A DNA stretch of 64,000 nucleotides, taken from UBA5069 sp963773745. Its GTDB lineage: Bacteria; Chloroflexota; Anaerolineae; Caldilineales; Caldilineaceae. Below the pieces are notes generated by a model. That model was not told the DNA's origin and did not search any database. It was given only the letters and a program-made list of their open reading frames with translations. The stretch spans positions 2,359,813 through 2,423,812 of the forward strand of contig CAVZCL010000005.1 of assembly GCA_963773745.1 (NCBI GenBank), written 5' to 3'. The translations under genes were made by a program, and so were the position numbers. Below are positions 28,323-38,868 of this stretch, in pieces. Every line of letters begins with the position of its first letter. The first letter of the stretch is position 1.

Positions 28323-28760
28323 ATGCAATCGTCAACTACCGAGATTTGGACATTCAACCGCCACCTTTCTCAGAGGCTTATGGCGTGGGCTGCCGGCAGC
28401 GTCGCAGTCGGTGCAGCCATGCTCGTGAGCGGGCGACCTTTTTGGCGCGCCTTTGGCACCCAGAACGTTACCTGGGGCGTAATCGATGGTGGCATCGCGC
28501 AGTTGGGTCAGATTTCAGCCGATCGCAAGCAGGGCAGCGCCACCGCCGACGTTGAGGTTGCCCATGCGCGCCAGTTGCGCCGCCTCCTTTGGATTAACAC
28601 CGCACTCGATGTGCTTTACGTAGCAGGCGGCGTTTTCATCTATCGCTCCAGGCCCCACGCAGAAGCGCGCCGAGGCCATGGCGTCGGCGTCATTGTCCAG
28701 GGCGGATTCCTCTTTTTCTTCGATCTCTGGCACGCGCTGCGCACGCCGCGCATACACTAA
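28323..28760 (+). CDS. Small membrane protein of unknown function
   Basis: 145 residues with three or four hydrophobic helices (MAWAAGSVAVGAAMLVSG, LDVLYVAGGVFIY, GVIVQGGFLFFFDLWHAL) and a conserved-looking FGTQNVTWGVIDGGIA between the first two. It resembles uncharacterised DUF-type membrane proteins seen beside terpenoid genes, but I cannot name the family with certainty. The start is ATG 28323, 60 bases after the cyclase homologue. Confidence 0.6.
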   Translation: MQSSTTEIWTFNRHLSQRLMAWAAGSVAVGAAMLVSGRPFWRAFGTQNVTWGVIDGGIAQLGQISADRKQGSATADVEVAHARQLRRLLWINTALDVLYVAGGVFIYRSRPHAEARRGHGVGVIVQGGFLFFFDLWHALRTPRIH

Positions 28761-28941
28761 AGTGGTATCCTTATGAATAGAACATGCGCGAACAGGGGAC
28801 AGGGATTGGGGAACAATGTGCACACCAATGTCCCGCTTCCCCGATGCATGCTCTCTTCTGCCGCGTCGCGGCTCCCCTGAAGGAATCACATAGGAACGGG
28901 CGCACCCGGCCATCGCGGCAAGAGCCCGCGCAGGAGAAACC

Positions 28942-29976
28942 ATGGCATCGCACGACTCGGAGCTTTCAACCGAACCAAATATCCTCATCGTGGGCGCGGG
29001 CATAACGGGCCTCATGGCAGCGGCTGCGCTGCCCGAGTTCGCACCTCGCATTTCACTTGTGGACAAGGGACGCAGCGTCGGCGGACGTCTGGCAACGCGC
29101 CGTTTGGGTGAGGGACGCGCTGATCACGGCGCACAGTTCTTCACCGCGCGCACGCCCCGGTTTGGCGCGTGGGTGGAGCAATGGCAGCGTGACGGCTCCA
29201 TCTTCACATGGTCCAATGGCTGGAGCAACGGCAGCCTCGATGCGGGGCCGGGCGATGGACACCCACGCTATGCTGCGCATGGAGGCATGAACGCGCTCGC
29301 CAAGCGCCTTGGCCTCGCCATTTCCAGCGGTGGCGCAAGCGTGCATACGGGCGTGCGTCTGCAGGCAATTGCACGCACGGCCGACGGCTGGTGGGCCGGC
29401 AGCGAGGATGGACATGTCTACACGGCGCAGGTGCTCGTATTGACTGCGCCCGCGCCACAGTCGCTGGCACTGCTTGGTGAGGGCCAAGTGGAGCTCGACG
29501 CGGATGACGTGCAAGCGCTTGCGCGCATTAACTACGCGCCCAGTCTCTGTGCGCTCCTCCGCTTCGATGCTGAAGTGGATTTGCCGGCCCCAGGCGCGCT
29601 GCAACGCCCGGGTGCGCTGGTGCCGTGGCTGGCGGACAACCGACGCAAGGGCATCTCGCCCGAGGCGACTGTGCTCACAGCGCACGCCTCGGCAGACTTC
29701 TCCACTGCCCACTTTGATGATGACGACGAACGCATCATCAACGCGTTTCTGGGCGAACTTGCGCCTTTGCTCAGCGGTGCACCGGCGCCGGTGGATGTGC
29801 AGATCAAGCGTTGGCGCTATGCGTTGCCCACCACGCTGCACAATGCTCCCTACCTGCGTGCATCAAATCTTCCGCCCCTCTTTTTCGCTGGTGACGCCTT
29901 TGGCGCACCGCGCGTAGAGGGCGCCGCGCTCTCCGGCCTGGCCGTGGCGGATGCCATTCGCACGCTTTCTCCCTAG
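28942..29976 (+). CDS. Renalase-like FAD-dependent oxidoreductase
   Basis: 344 residues. N-terminal ILIVGAGITGLMAAAAL binds FAD, then VGGRLATRRLGEGRADHGAQFFTAR, cited here in parts as GGRLATRR and DHGAQFFTAR, which is characteristic of renalase-type amine oxidoreductases. The C-terminal FFAGDAFGAPRVEGAALSG is the matching FAD-binding end. AGGAG precedes the ATG. Bacterial relatives oxidise dihydronicotinamide isomers or unknown amines. It is separated from the upstream gene by 180 bases and may have its own promoter. Confidence 0.88.
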   Translation: MASHDSELSTEPNILIVGAGITGLMAAAALPEFAPRISLVDKGRSVGGRLATRRLGEGRADHGAQFFTARTPRFGAWVEQWQRDGSIFTWSNGWSNGSLDAGPGDGHPRYAAHGGMNALAKRLGLAISSGGASVHTGVRLQAIARTADGWWAGSEDGHVYTAQVLVLTAPAPQSLALLGEGQVELDADDVQALARINYAPSLCALLRFDAEVDLPAPGALQRPGALVPWLADNRRKGISPEATVLTAHASADFSTAHFDDDDERIINAFLGELAPLLSGAPAPVDVQIKRWRYALPTTLHNAPYLRASNLPPLFFAGDAFGAPRVEGAALSGLAVADAIRTLSP

Positions 29977-30027
29977 TCCACCCGACGCCTCTACGGGCAG
30001 CCCAACTGCTCCGGCTGCACGCATTGC

Positions 30028-32412
30028 CTAAAGAACAAGGTTTATGGGTGTGCGCGTCGATTCGCCAAGAGCGCGCTCCAGCTCGAAGAAGTTCTGCAAA
30101 TTGGGCGTGCGCCGAAAAACCGACCGCACGTCGTAGCGCACCATCAACTCGCCTTCAGCCGTCATCGATTGGGTGAGCGATTTAGCCTCAAGGCGCTCGA
30201 GGCCATATTTGCCGGCATAGCGCGGGAGCACCGCCTCAAGGCGCATTTGCAGCCCGGCCAGGTCGCCCGCAATTTGCACTGCCGGCACCGAGTGAGCACG
30301 GGTGTAGTAGGTGCTGCGCCCCTGGCCATGCTTGAAGAGCAGCCCGGCCTCCACCATGCGGGCAAGCTTCCGCGTGGCGGTTGCCTTGCTGACGCTGGCC
30401 GTTTTCATCAGCGCAGGCGCATTGACACGACCCTCGCGCTGGGCAACGTCAAGCGCGCTGCTTTCCACATCATCAAGCTGGCTAACCGGCATGCGCGCTT
30501 CAATCGGCCCCCAGTGTGCATCGGAAAATGCGCTGCCCCCTTCCCACGCTGCGCCAGTCGCCACATCAATGGGCATGGTCGCCAGCTCACTCTGCAAAGC
30601 AGGGTAGCGCATGCAGAGCTCCTTCAGGTAGGCAATCTCGTCGTCAAAACCCGATTGCATACTCAGTGCGTAGCCTGCACGCCAGTGACGGCGCGCCTCG
30701 GCCTCGCTGCCCTGGTCCATGAGCGCTTCGCAAAGGTTGGAGCGGGCGCGCACTTCTGTCAGCGGCAGGCCCGCCTCATCGGCCAGCGTCAGACATTGGC
30801 GATAGAAGCTCTCTGCCTCGTGCAGCTCCTCGGAAAAATGATGGGCTGTGCCAATGTTCAGAAGCGCAGTTGCCACCAGCCCCTGGTTGTCCAGCCGCTC
30901 GAAGATCGTGCGCGCCTCGCGATAGGCGTGAATCGCGTTCGGGTAGTCCCCCATCATGCGGTAGAGTATGCCCAGACTGTTGATTGACTTGCCCACACGC
31001 AGCAGGTCGTCAGATTGCTCGCGCAGCGCCAGCGCGCCGCGTGCATACTCAAGCGCAGCTGGGTAGTTTTGCTCGCCACGCCGCAGGCTTGAGAAGGCAT
31101 CCAGCACGTCCGCACGCGCCTGGGTCTCGCTTTCCGGCAGCACGGCGAGCGCGCTATTCAGGTCCGACTCGCCCTCTTGCCACTCGCGTCGCAATATGCG
31201 CAGCCAACCCCTGTCCTTATAGACGATGCCGGTTTCGAGATCGGCAGGGGTCAGGCGGTCCAGCGCCATTTGATAGTATGTGAAGGACTGCTGCTGGTTC
31301 TGCTCCTCATAGAGCTTGCCCAAACGGCGATAAATGTGCGCTTGCTCAGCCAGCCCGGATGCGCCCTTGAGCGCGTCGCGGCACGCTGCCAGCGCCTCAT
31401 CGGTTTGCCCCGCGCTCTGGAAGAGTTCGGCCAGGAGCAGACTTAGCTCACGCCACTGAGAAGGCGTCAGGTCATCCTGCTGGATTGTGCGCGCCAGTTG
31501 CACAACCTCTGCGCCATTTTCCGAGCGCTCATCTTCATCCAACGAGAGAAGGATGGCAGCCGCCTTCTGGGGATTGCCTGCGCCAAGCGAGTGGCGCGCA
31601 GCGAGCAGCGGCAGTGCGCTCTCCAGCGCCCGGGTCGCCGCAAACTGGTGGCGGCGGCGCTGTACTTCAGTCAGTTGGCGCTGGATCATATAGGTCCGAA
31701 TCACTGGCGACATCCACACGCTGGCAGCGCCATCGCCCAGGTGCAGGCAGCGACGCGCCACGAGCATGTCCAGCGCTTCGGCGGAACGTACAACTCCTTC
31801 TTCGCTCGCGAGCGCCTGCAGCCATGCCGTTGGAAAAACGCCATGGAAGACAGTGGCTATGCCGAGCAGTGTCTCGGCAGGGCGTTGTTCACGCAATGGG
31901 GCATAAACCGCATTCAAGGCCAACCCTTGAACACGGTCGTTTCCCAACCCTTCATGAATGTGGCGCTGGAGCCACTGCGCCGCTTCGCGCATGGCGCGCG
32001 CTCGTTCATCGTAATAGACATCCACCGAAGGCATGCCCGAAAGCACGAGCAACGTTTCGGTGTAGCGGCCGCCTTCAACAAACTGGTCCGGCGTGAGTGG
32101 CTCGAGATAGCGGTGGCGCAGAATGTTGTAACGCCACCAGTGCGGCTCGGTCCAGGCTGGGTCATCAAAGGGGCGGCTTGTACCAAACGGGAACGACGGC
32201 GGACCGGGCGCCAATTGCTCCACCGCCCATTGCAGTGCAAAGCGCAACGCCTGGCCTCGTTCGTCCAGTGTCGGCGACACATCGTCGAGCACAAGGCCAG
32301 CGGTGACCGCGTTGCCTTTGGCGAGCGGCGAACGAGAGAGAGCGAGTACGCTGGCGCAATTCTTGAAGGCGTCACCCACCTGCTGCACAAACGCACCATC
32401 AACCTGGATCAT
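30028..32412 (-). CDS. TPR-repeat protein with C-terminal winged helix
   Basis: About 794 residues. I chose ATG 32412 because CAGGAG lies 6 bases upstream; an ATG at 32430 has no such site. The N-terminal 300 residues resemble the helical part of STAND/NACHT-like proteins but no Walker A was found. About eight TPR units follow (for example SLGILYRMMGDYPNAIHAYREA). Residues about 640-720 form a winged helix-turn-helix (VNAPALMKTASVSKATATRKLARMV, cited in part as SKATATRKLARM), and a basic C-terminal domain ends the protein. It is a likely transcription regulator, divergent from the secreted repeat protein and perhaps controlling it. Confidence 0.7.
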   Translation of the reverse strand: MIQVDGAFVQQVGDAFKNCASVLALSRSPLAKGNAVTAGLVLDDVSPTLDERGQALRFALQWAVEQLAPGPPSFPFGTSRPFDDPAWTEPHWWRYNILRHRYLEPLTPDQFVEGGRYTETLLVLSGMPSVDVYYDERARAMREAAQWLQRHIHEGLGNDRVQGLALNAVYAPLREQRPAETLLGIATVFHGVFPTAWLQALASEEGVVRSAEALDMLVARRCLHLGDGAASVWMSPVIRTYMIQRQLTEVQRRRHQFAATRALESALPLLAARHSLGAGNPQKAAAILLSLDEDERSENGAEVVQLARTIQQDDLTPSQWRELSLLLAELFQSAGQTDEALAACRDALKGASGLAEQAHIYRRLGKLYEEQNQQQSFTYYQMALDRLTPADLETGIVYKDRGWLRILRREWQEGESDLNSALAVLPESETQARADVLDAFSSLRRGEQNYPAALEYARGALALREQSDDLLRVGKSINSLGILYRMMGDYPNAIHAYREARTIFERLDNQGLVATALLNIGTAHHFSEELHEAESFYRQCLTLADEAGLPLTEVRARSNLCEALMDQGSEAEARRHWRAGYALSMQSGFDDEIAYLKELCMRYPALQSELATMPIDVATGAAWEGGSAFSDAHWGPIEARMPVSQLDDVESSALDVAQREGRVNAPALMKTASVSKATATRKLARMVEAGLLFKHGQGRSTYYTRAHSVPAVQIAGDLAGLQMRLEAVLPRYAGKYGLERLEAKSLTQSMTAEGELMVRYDVRSVFRRTPNLQNFFELERALGESTRTPINLVL

Positions 32413-32471
32413 GTGCGTCTCCTGAGCCATGAAATAATACTTGTGCGGGAAATATGAGCCGTAATGAGCCG

Positions 32472-32500
32472 ATTATAGCAGGTAATCCCTACAAAGTACA
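32472..32500 (-). promoter_or_regulatory. Candidate promoter for the TPR/winged-helix gene
   Basis: On the minus strand a perfect TATAAT (32477-32472) has TGTACT 17 bases upstream (32500-32495). The -35 box is weak. On the plus strand a TATATT at 32513-32518 may serve the divergent gene, again without a clear -35. Confidence 0.4.
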
Positions 32501-32531
32501 CAAGTAACCGAGTATATTTATTTTGCGGTCA

Positions 32532-32553
32532 CACATCACCCCCCCCAGATGTG
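32532..32553 (+). promoter_or_regulatory. C-loop hairpin in the 5' leader of the secreted repeat protein
   Basis: CACATC (32532-32537) pairs with GATGTG (32548-32553) around a loop of A, eight C and A. It ends 1 base before the AAAGGA ribosome site of the gene starting at 32569. The loop matches the loops of the array at 33022-33325, so the same factor could bind both. Confidence 0.55.
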
Positions 32554-32568
32554 AAAGGAAGTGGAATC

Positions 32569-33006
32569 GTGAAGAAGCAGACTGCCCGTACGGATTTTTT
32601 TCGTGTGGCCACAATAACCCTTGTCGCGGCGGCGCTGATTGCAATTTCGTTTTCGACCGCAATGGCTGCCATGACGGCACGCACTCATTCAAGCAAGTCC
32701 GCAGTAACCGGCCGAGAAGCCGCCAAGACATTTCAAACGAACCCGCGTGAAAAGGATGCAACGTCCATAGCCAAGCCGGTGGCGCGCTCGATTTTCACCA
32801 ACCCGCGCGAGAAGGATGCAACGTCCATAGCCAAGCCGGTGGCGCGCTCGATTTTCACCAACCCACGCGAGAAGGATGCAACGTCCATAGCCAAGCCGGT
32901 GGCGCGCTCGATTTTCACCAACCCGCGTGAAAAGGATGCGACTTCAATTGCCAAGCCTGTCGCTCAGTCCTACCGCACCAACCCGCGTGAAAAGGATGCA
33001 ACCTAA
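32569..33006 (+). CDS. Small secreted protein with 20-residue tandem repeats
   Basis: 145 residues. GTG 32569 is preferred over GTG 32551 because AAGGA lies before it and 32551 falls in a hairpin. A signal peptide (FFRVATITLVAAALIAISF, cleavage near AMA-AM) is followed by a short linker and four copies of the 20-residue unit TSIAKPVARSIFTNPREKDA, the last diverged at AQSYRTN, plus a leading partial copy. The repeats are charged and mix Lys/Arg with Glu/Asp. I do not recognise the protein. Hairpins with C-tract loops lie on both sides of it. Confidence 0.75.
   Translation: MKKQTARTDFFRVATITLVAAALIAISFSTAMAAMTARTHSSKSAVTGREAAKTFQTNPREKDATSIAKPVARSIFTNPREKDATSIAKPVARSIFTNPREKDATSIAKPVARSIFTNPREKDATSIAKPVAQSYRTNPREKDAT
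32761..33000 (+). repeat. Four 60-bp tandem repeats inside the coding sequence
   Basis: The unit is exactly 60 bp, so the frame is kept. Copies one to three are almost identical (differences are mainly CGCGAG/CGTGAA codon variants), the fourth has many changes. A partial copy precedes at about 32736-32760. This points to recent expansion. Confidence 0.95.
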
Positions 33007-33021
33007 TCAGTTTCTAGTGAG

Positions 33022-33325
33022 TAGGGCTTCGCCCCCCCAGGCAGCTTTGGTACCGTAGTCAAATTGGCAGTTGCGAAGTGCGGTTACACCCCCCCAACCG
33101 CTCGCACCGAAGTGAGTATTGCTGAATCGCCCGGCAGCCTCACCCCCCCAGGCCGGGTGGACAAGGCAGTGGATTTGGTAGATGCGCCATGCGGCTACAC
33201 CCCCCCAGCCGCGCGCAAACAGTAGTGTTCATAGTGATGGCGCCATGCGGCTTCCCCTCCCCAGCCGCAGGCGAGATGACGAGTGCTTGTGCCTGATCGC
33301 GCCCGACTTCCCCCCCCAGTCGGGC
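33022..33325 (+). ncRNA. Candidate structured RNA: array of six C-loop hairpins
   Basis: C tracts occur at about 33032, 33089, 33143, 33200, 33254 and 33310, a period near 56 bp, which is not a multiple of three. Each is the loop of a hairpin: GCGGTT/AACCGC (33080-33101), CCCGG-CCT/AGG-CCGGG (33130-33157), GCGGCT/AGCCGC (33191-33212), GCGGCT/AGCCGC (33247-33268) and GCCCGACT/AGTCGGGC (33301-33325); the first (33027-33044) is imperfect. Stems differ but stay paired, while the loop is C-rich and bounded by A. This pattern indicates selection on RNA (or single-stranded DNA) structure. The strand is inferred from the upstream gene. The remainder of 33007-33542 has no convincing gene. Confidence 0.55.
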
Positions 33326-33355
33326 AGCGCGGCAAAGCAATCGTACAGCAGGAAG

Positions 33356-33386
33356 GCTGCGTTTGGGTTGGCTGCCCAAACGCAGC
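33356..33386. terminator. 12-bp hairpin closing the array region
   Basis: GCTGCGTTTGGG (33356-33367) pairs exactly with CCCAAACGCAGC (33375-33386), 30 bases after the last C-loop hairpin. No T tract follows, so termination is only likely. A further small hairpin GGCCACC/GGTGGCC sits near 33443-33461. Confidence 0.5.
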
Positions 33387-33542
33387 TTCGCGTCTACCGC
33401 ACAAGCGCCGCCTTTGTGAAAAATGCAACGAATTGGACGATTGGCCACCGCGCAGGTGGCCTGCTTTGTGTAGAATGAGGGGCGGCTGTATTGTTTGTCA
33501 TATTGCGGCTGGTCAGATTGCGGCTGTTGGGAAAGGTTGATT

Positions 33543-34757
33543 GTGACGGCTATGGTGTGGACAGGCGACTTTACAGAGATAGCTGATTTCTATAGCGCGG
33601 CACTTGGCCGAGGCCTTGCCGTGGCACTTTGGAGGCAACCTGGCGCGCCATGGCCCATGGCGCTCGCCGCCGAATCAGTCGTGGAGACTGGGCAGGTTCG
33701 CTTCGCCGACAACCGGCCCGGCTTTGTTTTTGCGCCCTTTGCAGAAGAACGACCCAGCCTCTTCCTGCCTGCGCATCACCTGCTCGACGACACCGGTATG
33801 CACACGGCCAGCAACGTCGCGCCGCTGGACCTCGTGAATGCACCCCGTACTGCAGTGCGCTGGCACACTGCGCCCGATGGCGTCGACAGCGTCCTCGAGG
33901 CAGCCGCATATGAGCGGCTCGTCGCCGACGCGGTGACCTTTATTCGCAGCGCGCAGATTGCCAAAGTGGTTGTCTCGCGCACCGCCCCCGTAGCCATACC
34001 GGCCGGCTTCGATCCCGTCACACTCTTTATGGTGCTGTGCCGCCGCCATCCCAACGCGTTCGCCTCACTGGTCACCTTGCCGGGCGTGGGCGCGTGGATT
34101 GGTGCGAGCCCGGAACTGTTGCTACAGACGCGCGGCGGAACGCTTTCCACCGTTGCGCTGGCGGGCACGCGGCCACTGCCCACAGGCACTCCGCTGGAGA
34201 GCATTCGCTGGGGCGCAAAGGAAAAGGCCGAGCAGGAAATGGTGAGCGCGTACATTCGCAGCGTCTTTGCCGGCGCCGGTGCAACCGACGTAATCGAGTC
34301 GGGTCCCGCCACCGTGGCTGCCGGCGGCATGGCGCACCTGCAGACGCGTTTCTCGCTGGAGACTGCCAACTCGCTGAATCCCATCCTGGCCGACAGTGTG
34401 CTGGCGCGCCTGCACCCCACCTCTGCCGTTTGCGGCATGCCGCGCAACGAAGCGCTCCGCTTCATTCACGCGCGCGAAGGCTACGACCGAGGCTTCTACA
34501 GCGGCTATCTCGGCCCTGTAAACCTCAATGGCGAGTCCACCCTCTACGTCAACCTGCGCTGCATGCAGGTGCGCACGCACTGCGCTGCGCTCTATGTGGG
34601 CGCAGGTATCACCGCCGAGTCGGATCCTGCCACGGAATGGCAGGAGACCGTTCTGAAGACGCGCACCATCCTCGACGCGCTTGCAGAGACGCATGCCATC
34701 GTGGCGCAATCCGGCCCGCCCGCAGCGCGCACTGCGCGTTCGCTGGCAATCGCCTAA
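33543..34757 (+). CDS. menF: Isochorismate synthase
   Basis: 404 residues. It converts chorismate to isochorismate, the first menaquinone step. The chorismate-binding core is complete: AKVVVSRT, LFMVLCRRHPNAFASLV, GAWIGASPELLL, VALAGTRPL, GAKEKAEQEMV with the active-site Lys/Glu, HPTSAVCGMPRNEAL and REGYDRGFYSGYLG. GTG 33543 is the start because GGAAAGG lies 6 bases upstream. It could be called EntC-like by sequence, but the following menD, menB, menC and menE settle the role. It heads the men operon. A direct repeat ATTGCGGCTG (33502 and 33517) lies just upstream. Confidence 0.93.
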   Translation: MTAMVWTGDFTEIADFYSAALGRGLAVALWRQPGAPWPMALAAESVVETGQVRFADNRPGFVFAPFAEERPSLFLPAHHLLDDTGMHTASNVAPLDLVNAPRTAVRWHTAPDGVDSVLEAAAYERLVADAVTFIRSAQIAKVVVSRTAPVAIPAGFDPVTLFMVLCRRHPNAFASLVTLPGVGAWIGASPELLLQTRGGTLSTVALAGTRPLPTGTPLESIRWGAKEKAEQEMVSAYIRSVFAGAGATDVIESGPATVAAGGMAHLQTRFSLETANSLNPILADSVLARLHPTSAVCGMPRNEALRFIHAREGYDRGFYSGYLGPVNLNGESTLYVNLRCMQVRTHCAALYVGAGITAESDPATEWQETVLKTRTILDALAETHAIVAQSGPPAARTARSLAIA

Positions 34758-34773
34758 ACGGTTGACCACGCAT

Positions 34774-36588
34774 ATGGTGACCCCCACCTCAGCCCGATCC
34801 CAGACTGAAACACATCGAGCGGCAGATGGCCCGTTAGGCGAGGCCCTGCAGACGTTGGCGGCGCTTGCCATCGACACGGCCGTCAGGCTCGGCGTGAGCA
34901 CGTGGGTCATCTCACCCGGTTCGCGCTCAGCGCCGCTGACAGCAGCCCTCGCAGCGCGCACCGATGTCACACGCTACGTGGTTTTGGATGAGCGCAGCGC
35001 CGGCTATATTGCGCTTGGCCTCGCCCAGCAACTGCGCGCGCCCGTGGGCCTTGTCTGCACCTCGGGCACTGCGACGCTCAACTACGGCCCCGCCATTGCC
35101 GAGGCGCTCCACCAGGCCATCGCGCTGCTGGTGCTCACGGCCGATCGACCGGCCGAATGGATTGACCAGCAGGACAACCAGGCCCTGCGCCAGAACGCGC
35201 TCTACGGGCAGAATGTGCGCGCCTCATTTGCGCTGCCGCTCGATGATGGCCACCCCGACACGCGCTGGCACGCGGTGCGCACTGTGGCCGATGCCCTGCA
35301 AGTTGCCACGGCGCAGCCCAACGGCCCAGTGCACATCAATGTCCCATTGCGCGAACCGCTCTATGCGCCATCGACCGCAATTGAGCGGCCCGAACAGGTT
35401 GCCAAGCAAGCGCCCACAATCGTCACGTTGCCGGACACCACATGGGATCGTTTGGTTGGCGTTTGGCGTGCCGCGCAGCGCATCCTGATTGTGGGCGGCC
35501 CCAACCCGCCGGATGCGCGCCTGCAGCGTGCTTTGCGCACGCTGCTTGCGTCCGACAGCGTGGCAGCCATTGGGGACGTTACAGCGAATATTGCCGGCGT
35601 CGCCACGGCGCCTGGCTGGGACGCGGCGCTGGGCACAAGAGACGCCGGCACGCTTGATACACTGCGCGCCGACCTTGTGATCAACTTCGGCGGGGCGGTC
35701 ACGTCACGCGGTCTCAAAGCGCTGTTGCGCAGCCGCCCGCCGCGTGAATTCTGGCGACTAGGCCCGGGCCTGCCCGCGCCGGACACCTACCAGTCCATGA
35801 CGCACGCCATACCCATGGGCGCGGCCGATTTTCTGAACGAGCTTGCCGAGCGCACGCTGAAGCTGGACCGGCCCGCTTCAGGTTACGCCACGAGCTGGCG
35901 CGCCTTGGGCGATATGGCCAGCACGGCCGTCGACGCTGCGCATCGATAGCGCGCCCTTTGGCGAATTCAGCGCAACGCGTGCGTTGCTCCGCACAGCGCC
36001 GCCACAGACGCTGCTGCAGATTGGCAACAGCATGCCCGTGCGCTATGCCAATCTGCTTGGCGCGTTGCTCACGCGCAACGACGGCGGCGTCTTCGCCGAT
36101 CGGGGCGTCAGCGGGATTGACGGCTGCGTGAGCACGGCAGTCGGCGCGGCGCTGGCCCGTCCGGACGCGCTCACCCTTCTGATCGTCGGCGATCTCGCGT
36201 TCTTCTACGACCGCAACGGACTCTGGCATCGCCATCTGCCGCCCAACCTGCGCATCGCCCTGCTCAACAACCACGGTGGTGGCATCTTCGACGTGATCGA
36301 CGGCCCCAACTTGCTGCCGGACGCAACCCGTCGCGACTACTTCCTGACGCCCCAGCCGCTTACGGCGCAGCGCACGGCCGCCGACCATGGCCTGGAGTAT
36401 ATGCACGTGGCAGATGCCGACGCGCTGGAGGCCGCGCTGCCCGCGTTCTTTGCCGGCGGCGGCGCAAAGCTGCTTGAAATTGAGACCAACATGGCCACGA
36501 ATTCAGCCATCTTCCGCGACTATCGGGCGCACATGGCAGCCCTCACGCTTGGCCCGCCGCGCCCCACACCCGAGCATGGAGGAGAGTC

Positions 36589-36592
<4 letters not shown>
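34774..36592 (+). CDS. menD: SEPHCHC synthase (frameshifted)
   Basis: About 605 residues, a normal MenD length. It joins isochorismate and 2-oxoglutarate with thiamine diphosphate. Motifs are VISPGSRSAPLT, DERSAGYIALGLAQ (catalytic Glu), CTSGTATLNYGPAI, QDNQALRQNALYG, then DRGVSGIDGCVST, VGDLAFFYDRNGLW and NNHGGGIFDVI for the cofactor. The frame breaks near 35934: STAVD is followed one frame ahead by LRIDSAPFGEF. Removing one G repairs it. It overlaps menB by 4 bases (ATGA). Confidence 0.92.
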
Positions 36593-37554
<962 letters not shown>

Positions 37555-37594
37555 TCGTCGGCCGTATACGAATTATCTCGGGGACGCGCCGCAA

Positions 37595-38702
37595 ATGCTA
37601 CGGCTGAGCCTGGCTCCTTTCACATTGCACTTCAAGCGGCCCGCGCCCACTTCACGCGGGCCGCTCTATACACGCGATCTGTGGCTGGTGCGGGCGATGG
37701 ATTCTGCCGCGCCCGACGTCATGGGCCTTGGCGAAGCCGGCCCTATCCCAGGCCTCTCCGCCGACGCGCGCGCCGGCTTCGCAGACGAGGCCGCGGCCGT
37801 CGTCGCTGCGATCAACAGCGCTGCGCCGCTGCTGCCGCCGTCGCTCGATGACCCATTTGCCTGGCTCAATGCGCTGCTGCAGCCGTGGGACGCCGATCTC
37901 GCACGCCTTCCCTCGCTGCGCTTCGGCATTGAGAGCGCATTGCTTGACCTGCGCTCAGGCGGGCGAGCTGCGTACTTCGCATCTTCATTTACCCAGGGCG
38001 GCGCGCGCTTTGCCCACGCATGGGCTGATCTGGATGGACACGCCCGCCGGCCTGCTTGCACAGGTGGACGCCAAGGTGGCTGCGGGCTTCAGCGTCATCA
38101 AGATGAAGGTGGGCGCACTGCCCTTTGCGGACGAGCTTGCGATGCTGGAGGCGCTGCGGAATCGCCACCCGGCCATTACGCTACGGCTGGACGCCAACGG
38201 CGCGTTTGCCGCCGACGAGGCACTGGCACGACTGGTTGATCTGGCGCGCTTCAACGTCGAGTTCATCGAGCAGCCGCTACACGCAGGGCAGACGGCAGCC
38301 CTGGCTGCGCTCTGCGCACAATCACCCGTCCCCATTGTGCTCGACGAGCAGTTGATCGCTTTGCCTGAGCCGAATGGGTTGCGTCAACTCCTTGAAACGG
38401 TCCGGCCGTACGGCATCATCATCAAGCCTTCGCTGCTGGGCGGCTGGCGCGCGGCCGCCGCTGCGACGGCCCTGTGTGACGAATTTGGCGTAACCTGGTG
38501 GGCGAATTCGCTGCTCGAGTCCAGTATTGGCCACGATGCAATCTGCCAGTGGACGGCGGCCTATGGCGGCGAGCGCATTCACGGCCTGGGGACGGGCGGG
38601 CTTTTCAGCGACAACTTCCCATCGCCCATTACGCTCAATGGCTGCCGACTATACCGTCGCCCCTCCACGGCAAGCCACGATCGTACTGTAATTGCCGGTT
38701 GA
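37595..38702 (+). CDS. menC: o-succinylbenzoate synthase (frameshifted)
   Basis: About 368 residues of the enolase superfamily; it dehydrates SHCHC to o-succinylbenzoate. Catalytic residues are visible: IKMKVG (KxK), LRLDANGAF, EFIEQPL, VLDEQL (metal ligands Asp, Glu, Asp) and IIIKPSLLGG (second Lys). The frame breaks near 38012: SFTQGGARF is followed one frame ahead by PTHGLIWMDTP, the conserved lid region. Removing one G gives FPTHGLIW, the expected sequence. It lies 40 bases after menB. Confidence 0.93.
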
Positions 38703-38868
38703 ACAGAGCACGCGCCGGCGCGATACTGTAGCTGCGCGGCGCTGCTATGCCCAATGTGCCACGATGCCCACCGTTCACCTCCATTGACCCCGCATCACGC
38801 CACTCACCGATCACCCGCAACGAAGCTGGGCTACGCAGCGTCGCGTTTCTTTTGAACAAACCCATTCC

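Noticed and set aside
28757..28941. Another long inverted repeat upstream of the renalase-like gene
   Set aside because: G-rich sequence resembling arms of the other repeats is present, but only short imperfect pairing could be drawn.
32735..33325. CRISPR array
   Set aside because: The 60-bp units lie in frame within a coding sequence and have no spacers; the C-loop units have variable stems and no constant repeat; no cas genes.
33182..33478. Open frame of 98 codons across the C-loop hairpins
   Set aside because: No ribosome site or recognisable product; the hairpin period is not a multiple of three, so the array is not coding.
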